The notes under the pieces were generated by a model. It worked only from the letters and a program-made list of their open reading frames with translations, was not told where the DNA came from and ran no database searches. A stretch of 58,438 nucleotides of DNA from Pseudomonadota bacterium (GTDB lineage Bacteria > Pseudomonadota > Alphaproteobacteria > Rhizobiales > Xanthobacteraceae). Numbering within the stretch: the first letter of the stretch is position 1; each line of letters starts with the position of its first letter. The stretch spans positions 1-58,438 of the forward strand of contig JAEWIX010000010.1 of NCBI GenBank assembly GCA_023386885.1. Reading direction: 5' to 3'. Below, piece after piece: positions 33,821-44,348 of the stretch. A program made the position numbers and the translations under genes.

Positions 33821-34432
33821 CTATTTCCCCGCGATCAATTCCTCGACCTCGCGCAACTGCTCCTTGCCGAAGAACATCTCGTCGCCGACAAAGAAAGTGG
33901 GTGAGCCGAACGCGCCGCGCGCGACGGCCGCTTGCGTGTTTTCCAGCAGCTTGTTCTTGATCTCCGGCTCCTGCGCGCGGGCGAACAGTTTTGCGGCATC
34001 GAGTCCGGACGCAGTCAAGGCTTTGCCAAGCACCTCGGGATCGTCCATCTTCTTCGGCTCTTCCCACATATGGTGAAACGCCGCCTCGACGTATGTCTCG
34101 AACACGCCTTCGGCCTGCGCGGCGATGGCGCCGCGCATCAGCATCAGGGTGTTGACCGGAAAATTCGGATTCCAGACGTAGGGCCTGACGTTGAAGCGCT
34201 TGAGGAAGCGTTGCGTTTCAAGCTCCATGAACTCGCGCTTGTTCTTGATGCCCGCCAGCGTCTCGGCCGGAGATTTGTTGTTGGTGGCCTTGAAGACGCC
34301 GCCGAGCAGGATCGGAACATATTCGAACGTGACGCTGGTGCGTTTCTCGATGGCCGGAATGACCTTATGGCTGAGATAGGCGTTAGGGCTGCCGAAATCG
34401 AACAGGAATTGCGGACGGGGCGGCTGGTTCAT
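33821..34432 (-). CDS. 2-hydroxychromene-2-carboxylate isomerase-family protein
   Basis: The 203-residue protein is of the DsbA-fold, GST-kappa-like family: FLFDFGSPNAYLSHKVIP (with Ser where DsbA has the redox Cys), VPILLGGVFKATNN and the C-terminal ARGAFGSPTFFVGDEMFFG. Known members isomerise hydroxychromene carboxylate in naphthalene breakdown, but no naphthalene genes are nearby, so the real substrate is unknown. The ATG at 34432 has GGAG eight bases upstream. Confidence 0.88.
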   Translation of the reverse strand: MNQPPRPQFLFDFGSPNAYLSHKVIPAIEKRTSVTFEYVPILLGGVFKATNNKSPAETLAGIKNKREFMELETQRFLKRFNVRPYVWNPNFPVNTLMLMRGAIAAQAEGVFETYVEAAFHHMWEEPKKMDDPEVLGKALTASGLDAAKLFARAQEPEIKNKLLENTQAAVARGAFGSPTFFVGDEMFFGKEQLREVEELIAGK

Positions 34433-34552
34433 GAAAGGCTCCTCGAACGATGACGTGCGAGGAGTGTGGCGCAGCCGCGCCGCCGCGTCCACCACTTTCT
34501 ATGATGGATATCATATAAGTGCAGACGCGACAGTCCGGACGCCGCCTTGGCG

Positions 34553-35905
34553 TCAGATCAACCGCTCGATCTTCTTCTTGCGCCAGACGAACCAGTAGAA
34601 CGCCATCTGCAATAGCAGCATGGCGCAAAACGTGATCGGATAGGCGGTCCAGACCCCAGAGAGGCCGAGCACGCGGCTGAGCAGGATCGCCGCCGGCACC
34701 TCCACCGCGAGGATCGACACGATCGACAACAGCGTCGGTACCAGCACCGTGCCGCTGGCACGCATCGTCGCCGAGAACACGCCGGCCATGCCGAACGGCA
34801 CCGTGCTCCACAGCACGATATGCAGCGCGTGCTGCGCCAGTTCGAGCACGTTCTCGTCGATGATGAACAGGCCGATGATCAACCGCGACAGCAGGTAACC
34901 GAGGACCACCAGCACGCCGGTCATGATCAGGTTGAGCAGCAATCCGGTCTTGACGATCGCGCCGAGGCGGTCGACATGGCCGGCGCCGATCGCCTGCGCG
35001 GCGAAGATCGAGGCGGTGATGGCAATTGAGATCGCCGGAAACTGCACATAGGCCAGCACCTGATTGAGCGCGCCGTAAGCGGCCGTCGCATCCGAGCCGA
35101 AGGAGTTGACGATGCCGAGCAACACCAGTTCAGCGAGCGACATCACCACCAGTTGCACAGCGGTCGGCAGGCCGATCCGCAGCACTTTGCGCAGTAGCGC
35201 GAAATCCGGGACCATGCCGCGCAGGAAGGCGCGGTCCGGCGCCAGGGCGTGTTTCTTCCAGCGCATGTAGATCGCGAGCCAGCACAGCGTGACGACGGAG
35301 GCGACGGCCGAGGCATAAGCGGCGCTGGCGACGCCCAGCCGGGGCAGGCCGAGCCAGCCTTGAATCAGCGCAGGCGTGACGATGAGGCCGATCGCGGTGG
35401 AGAAGGCGAGCGCGAACAGCGGCGTCACGGTGTCGCCGACGCCGCGCATCATCGAGGTCAGCAGGATGAAGGCAAAGGTCGCGGGGATCGCGATCATCAT
35501 GATGCGCGCGTAATCGGTCGCGGCATCGAGCACGTTGGCCGGCGTCGCCAGCGCGATCAGAAGGTCGCGCGTGAAGATGCCGCCGACCACGGCGATGACG
35601 GCGCCACCAAGCAGCGCCAATGTCAGCGTGGTGCCCGCGACTTCCTTGACACGCTCCGGCTCGCGAGCGCCCCAGGCTTGCCCGATCAGCACGGATGCGC
35701 CGGCGCCGAGCCCGATGATGAAAGCGATGAAGAAGAACATCACCGGAAAGAAACCGGCGACGGCGGCGAGCGCGTCGACGCCGATCATCTGCCCGAGATA
35801 GATGCTGTTGATGGTGCCGAACAGCGCTTGCAGGATGTTGCTCAGCATCATCGGCAGCAGGAAGACGATATACGTCCGCCAGAGGGGAACGACGGGGGCG
35901 GTCAT
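34553..35905 (-). CDS. MATE-family multidrug/toxin exporter
   Basis: The 450-residue integral membrane protein has about 12 helices in two related halves, with IYLGQMIGVDALAAV and GLGAGASVLIGQAWGA in the first half and SIAITASIFAAQAIGA in the second, typical of MATE cation-coupled exporters. The ATG at 35905 has AAGGACC upstream. It starts 20 nt after the DUF2239 gene on the same strand, so the two are probably one transcript under the promoter at 36536-36575. The 173-codon open extension upstream is a shadow. Confidence 0.92.
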   Translation of the reverse strand: MTAPVVPLWRTYIVFLLPMMLSNILQALFGTINSIYLGQMIGVDALAAVAGFFPVMFFFIAFIIGLGAGASVLIGQAWGAREPERVKEVAGTTLTLALLGGAVIAVVGGIFTRDLLIALATPANVLDAATDYARIMMIAIPATFAFILLTSMMRGVGDTVTPLFALAFSTAIGLIVTPALIQGWLGLPRLGVASAAYASAVASVVTLCWLAIYMRWKKHALAPDRAFLRGMVPDFALLRKVLRIGLPTAVQLVVMSLAELVLLGIVNSFGSDATAAYGALNQVLAYVQFPAISIAITASIFAAQAIGAGHVDRLGAIVKTGLLLNLIMTGVLVVLGYLLSRLIIGLFIIDENVLELAQHALHIVLWSTVPFGMAGVFSATMRASGTVLVPTLLSIVSILAVEVPAAILLSRVLGLSGVWTAYPITFCAMLLLQMAFYWFVWRKKKIERLI

Positions 35906-35925
35906 GAATGGTCCTTCTGCGCCGC

Positions 35926-36510
35926 TCAGCCGGCGAGGTCGTTGTACGCGAGTTTGACGATATGGTCGCGAACGTCCGGAGGCCATGACGCGATCAGTTC
36001 GGCGAATCGATGGCGATCGCTTGCGAACAGCGCGCGCGACGCCTCCTCGAAGCCAGACCAGTTGCCGGCCATCGTCGACATGAAATGATAAGCCGCGTCG
36101 CGCGCCATGCGGGCGCGATCGTGGTCGCCATTGCGGCGGCGGGCTTCCTCGACCAGCTTGCGCAGCGCAACGGACGCGCCGCCCGGCTGGGCGGCGAGCC
36201 AGTCCCAATGGCGCGGCAGCAGCGTCACCTCGCGGGCGACGACGCCGAGCTTCGGCCGTCCGCGGCCGCGTGGCGGCTCGGCGGCGGGGGCCGGCGGGGT
36301 TGGCGCGGGTTGCAGTCGCGCCACCACCTCGGCATCGCTGCCGCGCAGGTCGAGGTCGATGGTGCGGCCGGTGGCGTCGTCGAAAATCAGGATCGATGAG
36401 GCGCCCGGCCGATCGGCCATCCATTTCACCACCAGCGCCACCTCGGCCAATGGCCCGGTGGCGACGCGGTGATCGTTCTCGAAGACGGTGAAGTTGGTGG
36501 GATTGTTCAT
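35926..36510 (-). CDS. DUF2239-family protein with RHH-like segment
   Basis: The 194-residue protein has an N-terminal beta-rich part (TVFENDHRVATGPLAEVAL ... ILIFDDATGRTIDLDLRG), a Pro/Ala-rich linker (about 67-86) and a C-terminal helical part. Residues 91-126 (VAREVTLLPRHWDWLAAQ and ASVALRKLVEEARRR) read like a ribbon-helix-helix: one strand and two helices. Two palindromic sites overlap its promoter, so I infer an autoregulatory DNA-binding protein. It is followed after 20 nt by the MATE gene, which it may control. The family has no known function to my knowledge. Confidence 0.8.
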   Translation of the reverse strand: MNNPTNFTVFENDHRVATGPLAEVALVVKWMADRPGASSILIFDDATGRTIDLDLRGSDAEVVARLQPAPTPPAPAAEPPRGRGRPKLGVVAREVTLLPRHWDWLAAQPGGASVALRKLVEEARRRNGDHDRARMARDAAYHFMSTMAGNWSGFEEASRALFASDRHRFAELIASWPPDVRDHIVKLAYNDLAG

Positions 36511-36535
36511 GGCGGAGTTCCGGAAAGAGTGCCGC

Positions 36536-36578
36536 TTTTTACCCGGGCAAAAATATCTTGTCAATATTACCCGGATAA
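36536..36578 (-). promoter_or_regulatory. DUF2239 promoter with two TTACCCGG operators
   Basis: On the minus strand a perfect -35 TTGACA (36559-36564) is 17 nt from a -10 TAAAAA (36536-36541). TTACCCGG occurs at 36539-36546, on the -10, and again at 36567-36574, just upstream of the -35; the copies are 28 bp apart and each is a partial palindrome (TTT-CCCGGG-AAA and ATATT-CCCGG-AATAT). A repressor bound here would block the promoter. Confidence 0.6.
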
Positions 36579-36663
36579 ATATTGCAGGTTGCAAAAGCGT
36601 TGAAATCGTTGCCTGATTTGCGGTGAGGCGCCGGCGTTCCGGCTGCGCTCAGGGAGCCTTCTC

Positions 36664-37332
36664 ATGTTGACCGTGCATCATCTCAACAATTCACGCTCGC
36701 AACGGGTGCTGTGGCTGCTGGAGGAACTGGGCGTGCCTTACGAGATCGTGCGCTACCAGCGGCTGCCGACCATGCAGGCGCCGCGTGAACTGGCGGTGAT
36801 TCATCCGCTCGGCAAATCGCCGGTGGTCACCGACGGCGGCAACACCATCGCGGAATCCGGCGCGATCATCGAATACATTGTCGGAAACTACGGTGACGGC
36901 CGCCTGATCCCGCCGCCCAACACGCCGGAGCGGCTGCGTTACACCTACTGGCTGCACTATGCCGAAGGCTCGGCGATGCCGCCGTTGCTGATGAAGTTGA
37001 TTTTCTCGCTGATGCCGCGCCGCTCGCCGCTGTTATTGCGGCCGCTGGTGAAAAAGATCACGGGGCAGGCGCTGGCCACGCTGGTCGATCCGCAACTCAA
37101 GCAGCACATGGCGTTCTGGGAAACCGAACTCAACAAGAGCGAATGGTTCGCGGGCAACGATTTCACCGCCGCCGACATTCAGATGAGTTTTCCGCTGGAA
37201 GCAGCCGCCTCGCGCGCCGGCCTCTCCGCGCAGCATCCGAAGGCGATGGATTTCCTCAAGCGCATTCACGCGCGCCCGGCCTATCAACGCGCGCTCGAAA
37301 AGGGCGGCCCGTATACGGTGGGGAAGGCGTGA
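36664..37332 (+). CDS. Glutathione S-transferase family protein
   Basis: The 222-residue protein has the thioredoxin-like N-terminal domain (TVHHLNNSRSQRVLWLLEEL, with NSRS at the active-site loop; LGKSPVV with cis-Pro; IAESGAIIEYI for the glutathione gamma-Glu contact) and the all-helical C-terminal domain with FTAADIQMSFPLE. It likely conjugates or reduces a small electrophile; substrate unknown. It is divergent from the DUF2239 gene and convergent with ggt. Confidence 0.92.
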   Translation: MLTVHHLNNSRSQRVLWLLEELGVPYEIVRYQRLPTMQAPRELAVIHPLGKSPVVTDGGNTIAESGAIIEYIVGNYGDGRLIPPPNTPERLRYTYWLHYAEGSAMPPLLMKLIFSLMPRRSPLLLRPLVKKITGQALATLVDPQLKQHMAFWETELNKSEWFAGNDFTAADIQMSFPLEAAASRAGLSAQHPKAMDFLKRIHARPAYQRALEKGGPYTVGKA

Positions 37333-37348
37333 TGGGTTGAAGGATTTC

Positions 37349-37437
37349 GTCATGCCCGCGCTTGTCGCGGGCATCCACGTCTTTACGACTTGCTCAGCAA
37401 GGAAGACGTGGATAGCCGGGACCAGCCCGGCCATGAC
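37349..37437. repeat. Intergenic mosaic repeat, family 1, copy D
   Basis: It begins GTCATGCCCGCG and ends CCGGCCATGAC, with the same left module as copy C (GCCCGCGCTTGTCGCGGGC hairpin) and the shared right module (GAAGACGTGGATAGCCGG). It lies between the convergent GST and ggt genes. Confidence 0.9.
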
Positions 37438-37459
37438 GAGCTGAGAAGATCGGTTGCTC

Positions 37460-39211
<1,752 letters not shown>

Positions 39212-39364
39212 TGGAGGCTCCTCGGGCCGTGGCAAGCGGGTCGCAAATAGATTTGTGACGCCGGCATCGTATCGGCAAGCACATACCCGTCATGCTATAC
39301 GGTGGCGGATGCGGTACGCAAAATGTCTCGGTGATTCGCAAGGCAATTCCCAAGGAATGATCCC

Positions 39365-40744
39365 ATGTCGATAGCGGCCGCGACACGCGCGGATGTATCC
39401 GCAACCTATCCGCCGCGTTCGGCAGTGGTGGCGTGGATTTTCTTCGACTGGGCGGCGCAGCCTTATTTCACCTTGATCACGACCTTCGTGTTCGCGCCGT
39501 ACTTCGCGACCTTCGTGGCGGCGACGCCGGCGGAAGGGCAATCGCTGTGGGGCTTCGCCACGGCGAGCGCGGGATTCCTGATCGCAATCATGTCGCCGAT
39601 CCTCGGTGCCATTGCGGATGCCAGCGGCCGGCGCAAGCCGTGGATCGCGGTGTTCGGTGCGCTGCTGGTGCTGGGCTCGAGCCTGATGTGGATCGGCAAG
39701 CCGGGCGACTCGAGCCTGATCCTGCCGGTGCTGATCGCCTATGCGATCGCGACGGTCGGCGTCGAGTTCGCCACCGTGTTCAACAATGCGATGATGCCCT
39801 CGCTGGTGCCACCGGAGAAGATCGGCCGTTTGTCCGGCACCGGCTGGGCCACCGGCTATATCGGCGGTATTCTCAGTCTGGTGCTGGTGCTCGGTTTTCT
39901 CGCCGGAAGCCCCGACAATGGCCGCACGCTGTTCGGTTTGATGCCGCTGTTCGGGCTCGACCCGGCGATGCATCAGAGTGATCGCATCGTCGGGCCGCTC
40001 ACCGGGTTGTGGTTCGTCGTGTTCGTGCTGCCGATGTTTCTGCTGACGCCGGATTTCCCGTCGAAGCGGCCGGTGCGCGAGGCGTTGCGCGAAGGTTTGC
40101 GCGAATTGCGGCAGACGCTGAGTGAGTTACCGAGGCGCAAATCCATCGCGACCTTCCTGCTTGCCAACATGCTTTATACCGACGGCCTGATTTCGCTGTT
40201 CGCCTTCGGCGGCATTTATGCGGCGGGCACTTTCGGCTGGCGCACCATCCAGATGGGCACCTTCGGCATCCTGCTGGCGATTGCTGGCACCTTCGGTGCG
40301 TGGATGGGCGGTAAGCTCGACGATCGCTTCGGGCCGAAGCGGGTGATCGCCGGCGCGCTCACCGTGCTGCTGCTGGCCAGCTTCACCATCCTGCTGGTGG
40401 ATCGCGATTCGATTCTGTTTATTCCAGTCATGCCGCCGCAGCCGGGTGGCGCGCTGTTCGCGTCGCCAGCGGAGAAAGCCTATCTCGTGCTCGGCGGATT
40501 GATCGGCATGATGGGCGGGCCGTTACAGGCAGCGTCGCGTTCGCTGTTGATCCGCATGGCGCCGAAAGATCGCATCACGCAGTTCTTCGGATTGTTCGCG
40601 CTGACCGGTAAGGTGACGTCGTTCATCGGCCCGCTCCTGATCGGCATCGTCACCGCTGCCACCGCCAGCCAGAAGGCCGGCATGGGTGTGATCGTGGTGC
40701 TGTTCCTGCTTGGCGTGATGCTGCTGACGCGGGTGCGGGAGTAG
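39365..40744 (+). CDS. UMF1/Atg22-like MFS transporter
   Basis: The 459-residue protein has about 12 membrane helices and the UMF1 signatures WIFFDWAAQPYFTLI near the N-terminus, SPILGAIADASGRRKPW, SGTGWATGYIGGILSL, and GGPLQAASRSLLIRMAPK. In this family the yeast homolog Atg22 exports amino acids from the vacuole; bacterial substrates are unknown. The ATG follows AAGGA. It is divergent from ggt with a 153-nt spacer, and peptide or amino-acid uptake linked to Ggt is a possible but unproved connection. Confidence 0.88.
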   Translation: MSIAAATRADVSATYPPRSAVVAWIFFDWAAQPYFTLITTFVFAPYFATFVAATPAEGQSLWGFATASAGFLIAIMSPILGAIADASGRRKPWIAVFGALLVLGSSLMWIGKPGDSSLILPVLIAYAIATVGVEFATVFNNAMMPSLVPPEKIGRLSGTGWATGYIGGILSLVLVLGFLAGSPDNGRTLFGLMPLFGLDPAMHQSDRIVGPLTGLWFVVFVLPMFLLTPDFPSKRPVREALREGLRELRQTLSELPRRKSIATFLLANMLYTDGLISLFAFGGIYAAGTFGWRTIQMGTFGILLAIAGTFGAWMGGKLDDRFGPKRVIAGALTVLLLASFTILLVDRDSILFIPVMPPQPGGALFASPAEKAYLVLGGLIGMMGGPLQAASRSLLIRMAPKDRITQFFGLFALTGKVTSFIGPLLIGIVTAATASQKAGMGVIVVLFLLGVMLLTRVRE

Positions 40745-40751
40745 GTTTTTC

Positions 40752-40885
40752 ACCTCTCCCTGAAAGGGAGAGGTCGATCACCATCGCAAAGCGATGGCGA
40801 TCGGGTGAGGGGCGCCTGGAGAATTTATTCGTCCTCGATGCGTGTTCGAGGGCCCCCACCCCAACCCTCCCCCTTGCAGGGGGAG
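40752..40885. repeat. Tandem hairpin-type intergenic repeats
   Basis: Three hairpins lie in a row between the MFS gene and purH: ACCTCTCCC / GGGAGAGGT (40752-40774), GATCACCATCGC / GCGATGGCGATC (40776-40802, one mismatch) and CTCCCCC / GGGGGAG (40867-40885). I recall such gene-end blocks from many alphaproteobacterial genomes. They could terminate both convergent transcripts. Confidence 0.75.
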
Positions 40886-40890
40886 AGAGT

Positions 40891-42483
40891 TCAATGCCGG
40901 AAATGCCGGGTGCCGGTGAGCACCATGGCGATGTTGTGCTCGTCGGCCGCCTTGATCACTTCGTCGTCGCGCACCGAACCTCCGGGCTGGATCACCGCCG
41001 TCGCGCCGGCCTCGATGCAGGCCAGCATGCCGTCCGCGAACGGGAAGAATGCATCCGACGCCACCACCGAGCCGCGCGTCATCGGCTCTTTCAGCTTCAG
41101 CTCGCGCGCGGCGTCTTCGGCCTTGCGCGCGGCGATGCGCGCGGAATCGACACGGCTCATCTGGCCCGCGCCGATGCCGACGGTGGCGAGGTCTTTCGCA
41201 TAGATGATGGTGTTGGACTTCACATGCTTGGCGACGCGGAAGGCGAAGCGCAGATCACGCAATTCGGCCTCGGACGGCGCGCGCTTGGTGACGACCTTCA
41301 ACGTCATGTCATCAACCGACGCATTATCGCGGCTCTGCACCAGCAGGCCGCCGGCAACGGTTTTCGCGGTGAGGCCGAGCGCACGTGGATCGGGCAAGCC
41401 GCCAGCGAGCAACAGGCGCAGGTTCTTCTTCGCCGCGACGATGGCGATGGCTTCCTCGCTCGCGTCGGGCGCGATGATGACTTCAGTGAAGATTTCGGTG
41501 ATGGCGCGTGCGGCTTCCGCATCCAGCGTGCGGTTCAGCGCGACGATGCCGCCGAACGCCGACGTCGAATCGCACGCCAGCGCCTTGCGATAGGCCGAGA
41601 CGAGATCGGCGCCTTCCGCGACGCCGCAGGGATTGGCGTGCTTGATGATGGCGACGGCGGCGGTGCGCTTCGCATCGAACTCGGCGACGCATTCGTAAGC
41701 GGCGTCGGTGTCGTTGATGTTGTTGTAGGACAGTTCCTTGCCCTGCACCTGCCGTGCGGTGGCGACGCCGAAACGATGATCCGGCGTGCGATAAAACGCG
41801 GCGGTCTGGTGCGGGTTCTCGCCATAGCGCAGCGACTGCACGAGGCGGCCGCCGAAGGCGCGATAGTCCGGCGCATTGTCTTTCAGTTGCACGGCGAACC
41901 AGTTGGAGATCGCGGCATCGTAGGCGGCGGTGCGTGCGTAGGCTTTCGCGGCGAGGCGGCGACGCAGCGTGAGCGTGGTCGCGCCGTTGTTGGCAGCGAG
42001 TTCGTCGAGCACCGCTTGATAATCGCTGGCCTCGACCACCACCGCGACATCGTCGTGGTTCTTGGCGGCGGCGCGGATCATCGCCGGGCCGCCGATGTCG
42101 ATGTTTTCGATACAGTCCTCGTAAGGCGCGCCTTTGTCGACGGTCGCTTCGAACGGATAGAGATTGACAATCAGCAGATCGATCGGCGCGATGTCATGAT
42201 CGGTCATCGCCTTGGCGTGTTCGGCGTTGTCGCGGATCGCCAGCAGGCCGCCATGCACCTTCGGATGCAGCGTCTTGACGCGACCGTCCATCATCTCCGG
42301 AAAGCCGGTGAGTTCGGAGACGTCGCGCACCTTCAAGCCCGCCGCCGCAATCGCCTTGGCGGTTCCGCCCGTCGAGACCAGTTCGACGCCGCGGGCGGCG
42401 AGCGCCTTGGCGAAGTCGATCAGGCCGGTCTTATCGGAAACGGAAAGCAGTGCGCGGGTCACGCGGCGCGAAGTGTCGGACAT
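40891..42483 (-). CDS. purH: AICAR formyltransferase / IMP cyclohydrolase
   Basis: PurH carries out the last two steps of IMP synthesis. The 530-residue protein has the N-terminal cyclohydrolase (TRALLSVSDKTGLIDFAKAL, GFPEMMDGRVKTLHPKVHGG) and the C-terminal formyltransferase with IKHANPCGVA and SDAFFPFADG. Length is normal. The stop codon follows a conserved TGTRHFRH end. The ATG at 42483 lies 94 nt downstream of the CoA-ester lyase gene. Confidence 0.97.
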   Translation of the reverse strand: MSDTSRRVTRALLSVSDKTGLIDFAKALAARGVELVSTGGTAKAIAAAGLKVRDVSELTGFPEMMDGRVKTLHPKVHGGLLAIRDNAEHAKAMTDHDIAPIDLLIVNLYPFEATVDKGAPYEDCIENIDIGGPAMIRAAAKNHDDVAVVVEASDYQAVLDELAANNGATTLTLRRRLAAKAYARTAAYDAAISNWFAVQLKDNAPDYRAFGGRLVQSLRYGENPHQTAAFYRTPDHRFGVATARQVQGKELSYNNINDTDAAYECVAEFDAKRTAAVAIIKHANPCGVAEGADLVSAYRKALACDSTSAFGGIVALNRTLDAEAARAITEIFTEVIIAPDASEEAIAIVAAKKNLRLLLAGGLPDPRALGLTAKTVAGGLLVQSRDNASVDDMTLKVVTKRAPSEAELRDLRFAFRVAKHVKSNTIIYAKDLATVGIGAGQMSRVDSARIAARKAEDAARELKLKEPMTRGSVVASDAFFPFADGMLACIEAGATAVIQPGGSVRDDEVIKAADEHNIAMVLTGTRHFRH

Positions 42484-42577
42484 GGATGTGGTTCCTGGGG
42501 GAGTTTAGGGGCGTCGGGTAGCACGCTTTCCCTGTCGACGGAACCACATTGGGAGCATTTCCGCCCCCAATTCACCG

Positions 42578-43459
42578 CTAGCCCTGTTCCAACGTCGCGA
42601 TGGCGTCGGAGATAGAGATAGTGCGGCGGGCGATTTCGGCGTGGAGACGCTCCACCATGCGGCCGTCGAGCTGGATGGCGCCGCGCGAGGCGTTCTCCGG
42701 CAGGTCGAACGCGGCGACGATCTTACGGGCGTTGGTGACCTCATCAGCGGGCGGCGTGAACGCGGCGTTACAGATCGCGAGGTGGCTCGGGTGGATCAGT
42801 GTCTTGCCGTCGAAGCCGAGGTCGAGGCTCTGCGCGCACTCTTCGCGGAGGCCGTCCATGTTGCCGATGTCGCCGTAAGGCCCATCCAGCATTTCGAGGC
42901 CGTGGGCATGGGCCGCCAGCACACAATGGGTGATGATCGGCAGCATGGTGGCGCGGCCCGGCACCATGCGGATGCGGGTTTCACGCGCGATGTCGTTGGG
43001 GCCGAACACGAAGCCGGCGAGCCGCATGGCGGGATCGCGGGCCTGCGCGGCGAGCTTGTCGGCGTCGAGAATGGCGCGCGCGGTTTCGATCATCGCCCAC
43101 ACCTTTACGGCCGGGTCGGCATTGGCCTCCTTGAGCCGGTCGGCGACCAGCTTGAGATCCTCCACCGTCGAGACCTTCGGCACCAGGATGCCGTCCGGCC
43201 GCGCCGCCGCCGCCATGTTGAGATCGTCGAGCCACCACGGCGAATCGAGGCTGTTGATGCGGATCAGCACCTCGCGCTTGCCGAAGCCGCGCGTGGCCAC
43301 CGCGCGCGCGATCTGATCGCGTGCCAGCGATTTGGCGTCCGGCGCCACCGCGTCCTCGAGATCGAGGATCAGTCCATCGGCGGCGAGCGTTTGTGCCTTT
43401 TCCAGCGCCCGCGCATTGGAACCCGGCATGAACAGCAGGCTGCGGCGGGGACGGGTCAT
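42578..43459 (-). CDS. CoA-ester lyase, CitE/HpcH-HpaI family
   Basis: The 293-residue TIM-barrel protein has the CitE-like segments RRSLLFMPGSN, DGLILDLEDAV (metal-binding region), REVLIRINS, ILVPKV, MIETARAI and GKTLIHPSHLA. Such enzymes split or form citramalyl-CoA, malyl-CoA or related esters. It is a stand-alone form without citrate-lyase CitD/CitF genes, so a citramalyl- or malyl-CoA-type lyase/thioesterase is likely. The ATG at 43459 has GAGGAA nine bases upstream. Divergent from the carbonic anhydrase. Confidence 0.85.
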   Translation of the reverse strand: MTRPRRSLLFMPGSNARALEKAQTLAADGLILDLEDAVAPDAKSLARDQIARAVATRGFGKREVLIRINSLDSPWWLDDLNMAAAARPDGILVPKVSTVEDLKLVADRLKEANADPAVKVWAMIETARAILDADKLAAQARDPAMRLAGFVFGPNDIARETRIRMVPGRATMLPIITHCVLAAHAHGLEMLDGPYGDIGNMDGLREECAQSLDLGFDGKTLIHPSHLAICNAAFTPPADEVTNARKIVAAFDLPENASRGAIQLDGRMVERLHAEIARRTISISDAIATLEQG

Positions 43460-43617
43460 GATGCAATTCCTCAATCATTCGCGCCGCTTGAGCGCGGTCG
43501 TCTGCTTGGCTTTGGGACAGACTCAAAGCCCTAACACCGCGCGCTGCCGAGAGAAAGCCTTGTTCCGATGGGATCGCTATGGTTCATGAGGCCATCATTC
43601 ATCATCAGGCCACGCTC

Positions 43618-44268
43618 ATGCTGACGTTCCCGAAACATCTGATCGCGGGATACCGCGATTTTGCCGTCAATCGACTGCCCGCCGAACAATCGCGCTATCG
43701 CGAATTGTCGGAAAAGGGCCAATCGCCTGAAACCATGCTGATCGGTTGTTCCGACTCGCGCGTCGCGCCCGAGACGATTTTCGGCGCCGGGCCGGGTGAA
43801 TTGTTCACGGTGCGCAACGTCGCCAACCTGGTGCCGCCTTACGCGCCGGACGGCGAGGCGCATGGCGTTTCCGCCGCGTTGGAATTCGCGGTGCAGGTGC
43901 TGCGCGTCAAGCACATCGTGGTGATGGGCCATGCGCAATGCGGTGGCGTCAAGGCGCTGACGCAGGACAGCGCGCCGCTGTCGCCCGGTGATTTCATCGG
44001 TCGCTGGATGTCGATCATCGAGCCGGACACGTCCAAGCTGAAGCCACTCGCCGGCGAGGGTCAGGACACCTTCATCACCCGGCTCGAACATGGCGTCATC
44101 AAGCGCAGCCTGCAAAACCTGATGACGTTCCCGTGCATTCGTACCAAGGTCGAGCGCGGCACATTGCTGCTGCACGGCGCCTATTTCGGCGTCGCCAAGG
44201 GCGACCTCTACATCCTCGACAAGGCCAGCGGCGAATTCAAAACGCCGAAGGAAGCGGTCGCCGTTTAA
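43618..44268 (+). CDS. Beta-class carbonic anhydrase
   Basis: The 216-residue enzyme interconverts CO2 and bicarbonate. Zinc ligands are in CSDSRVAPE (Cys, with the Asp-Arg pair) and GHAQCGG (His and Cys). The ATG at 43618 gives the family-like start LTFPKHLIAGYRDF; an ATG 13 codons upstream (43579) is open and cannot be excluded, since neither has a strong ribosome binding site. A bidirectional terminator follows. Confidence 0.94.
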   Translation: MLTFPKHLIAGYRDFAVNRLPAEQSRYRELSEKGQSPETMLIGCSDSRVAPETIFGAGPGELFTVRNVANLVPPYAPDGEAHGVSAALEFAVQVLRVKHIVVMGHAQCGGVKALTQDSAPLSPGDFIGRWMSIIEPDTSKLKPLAGEGQDTFITRLEHGVIKRSLQNLMTFPCIRTKVERGTLLLHGAYFGVAKGDLYILDKASGEFKTPKEAVAV

Positions 44269-44298
44269 GGAAGCCGCGATCGGATTTGCTGCCAAACA

Positions 44299-44326
44299 AA
44301 AACGGGCGGCTCATGCCGCCCGTTTT
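44299..44326. terminator. Bidirectional terminator between carbonic anhydrase and asd
   Basis: AAAACGGGCGGC and GCCGCCCGTTTT form a perfect 12-bp stem with a TCAT loop. The A-run on one side and T-run on the other make it an intrinsic terminator for both convergent genes (ends at 44268 and 44349). Confidence 0.85.
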
Positions 44327-44348
44327 GCATTCGTAACCGGCTCTCGCC

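Noticed and set aside
17614..37437. Repeats as a CRISPR array
   Set aside because: The copies are kilobases apart, palindromic and mosaic, without regular spacers or cas genes.
40894..42615. 573-codon plus-strand frame opposite purH
   Set aside because: It is a shadow of purH with no domain of its own.
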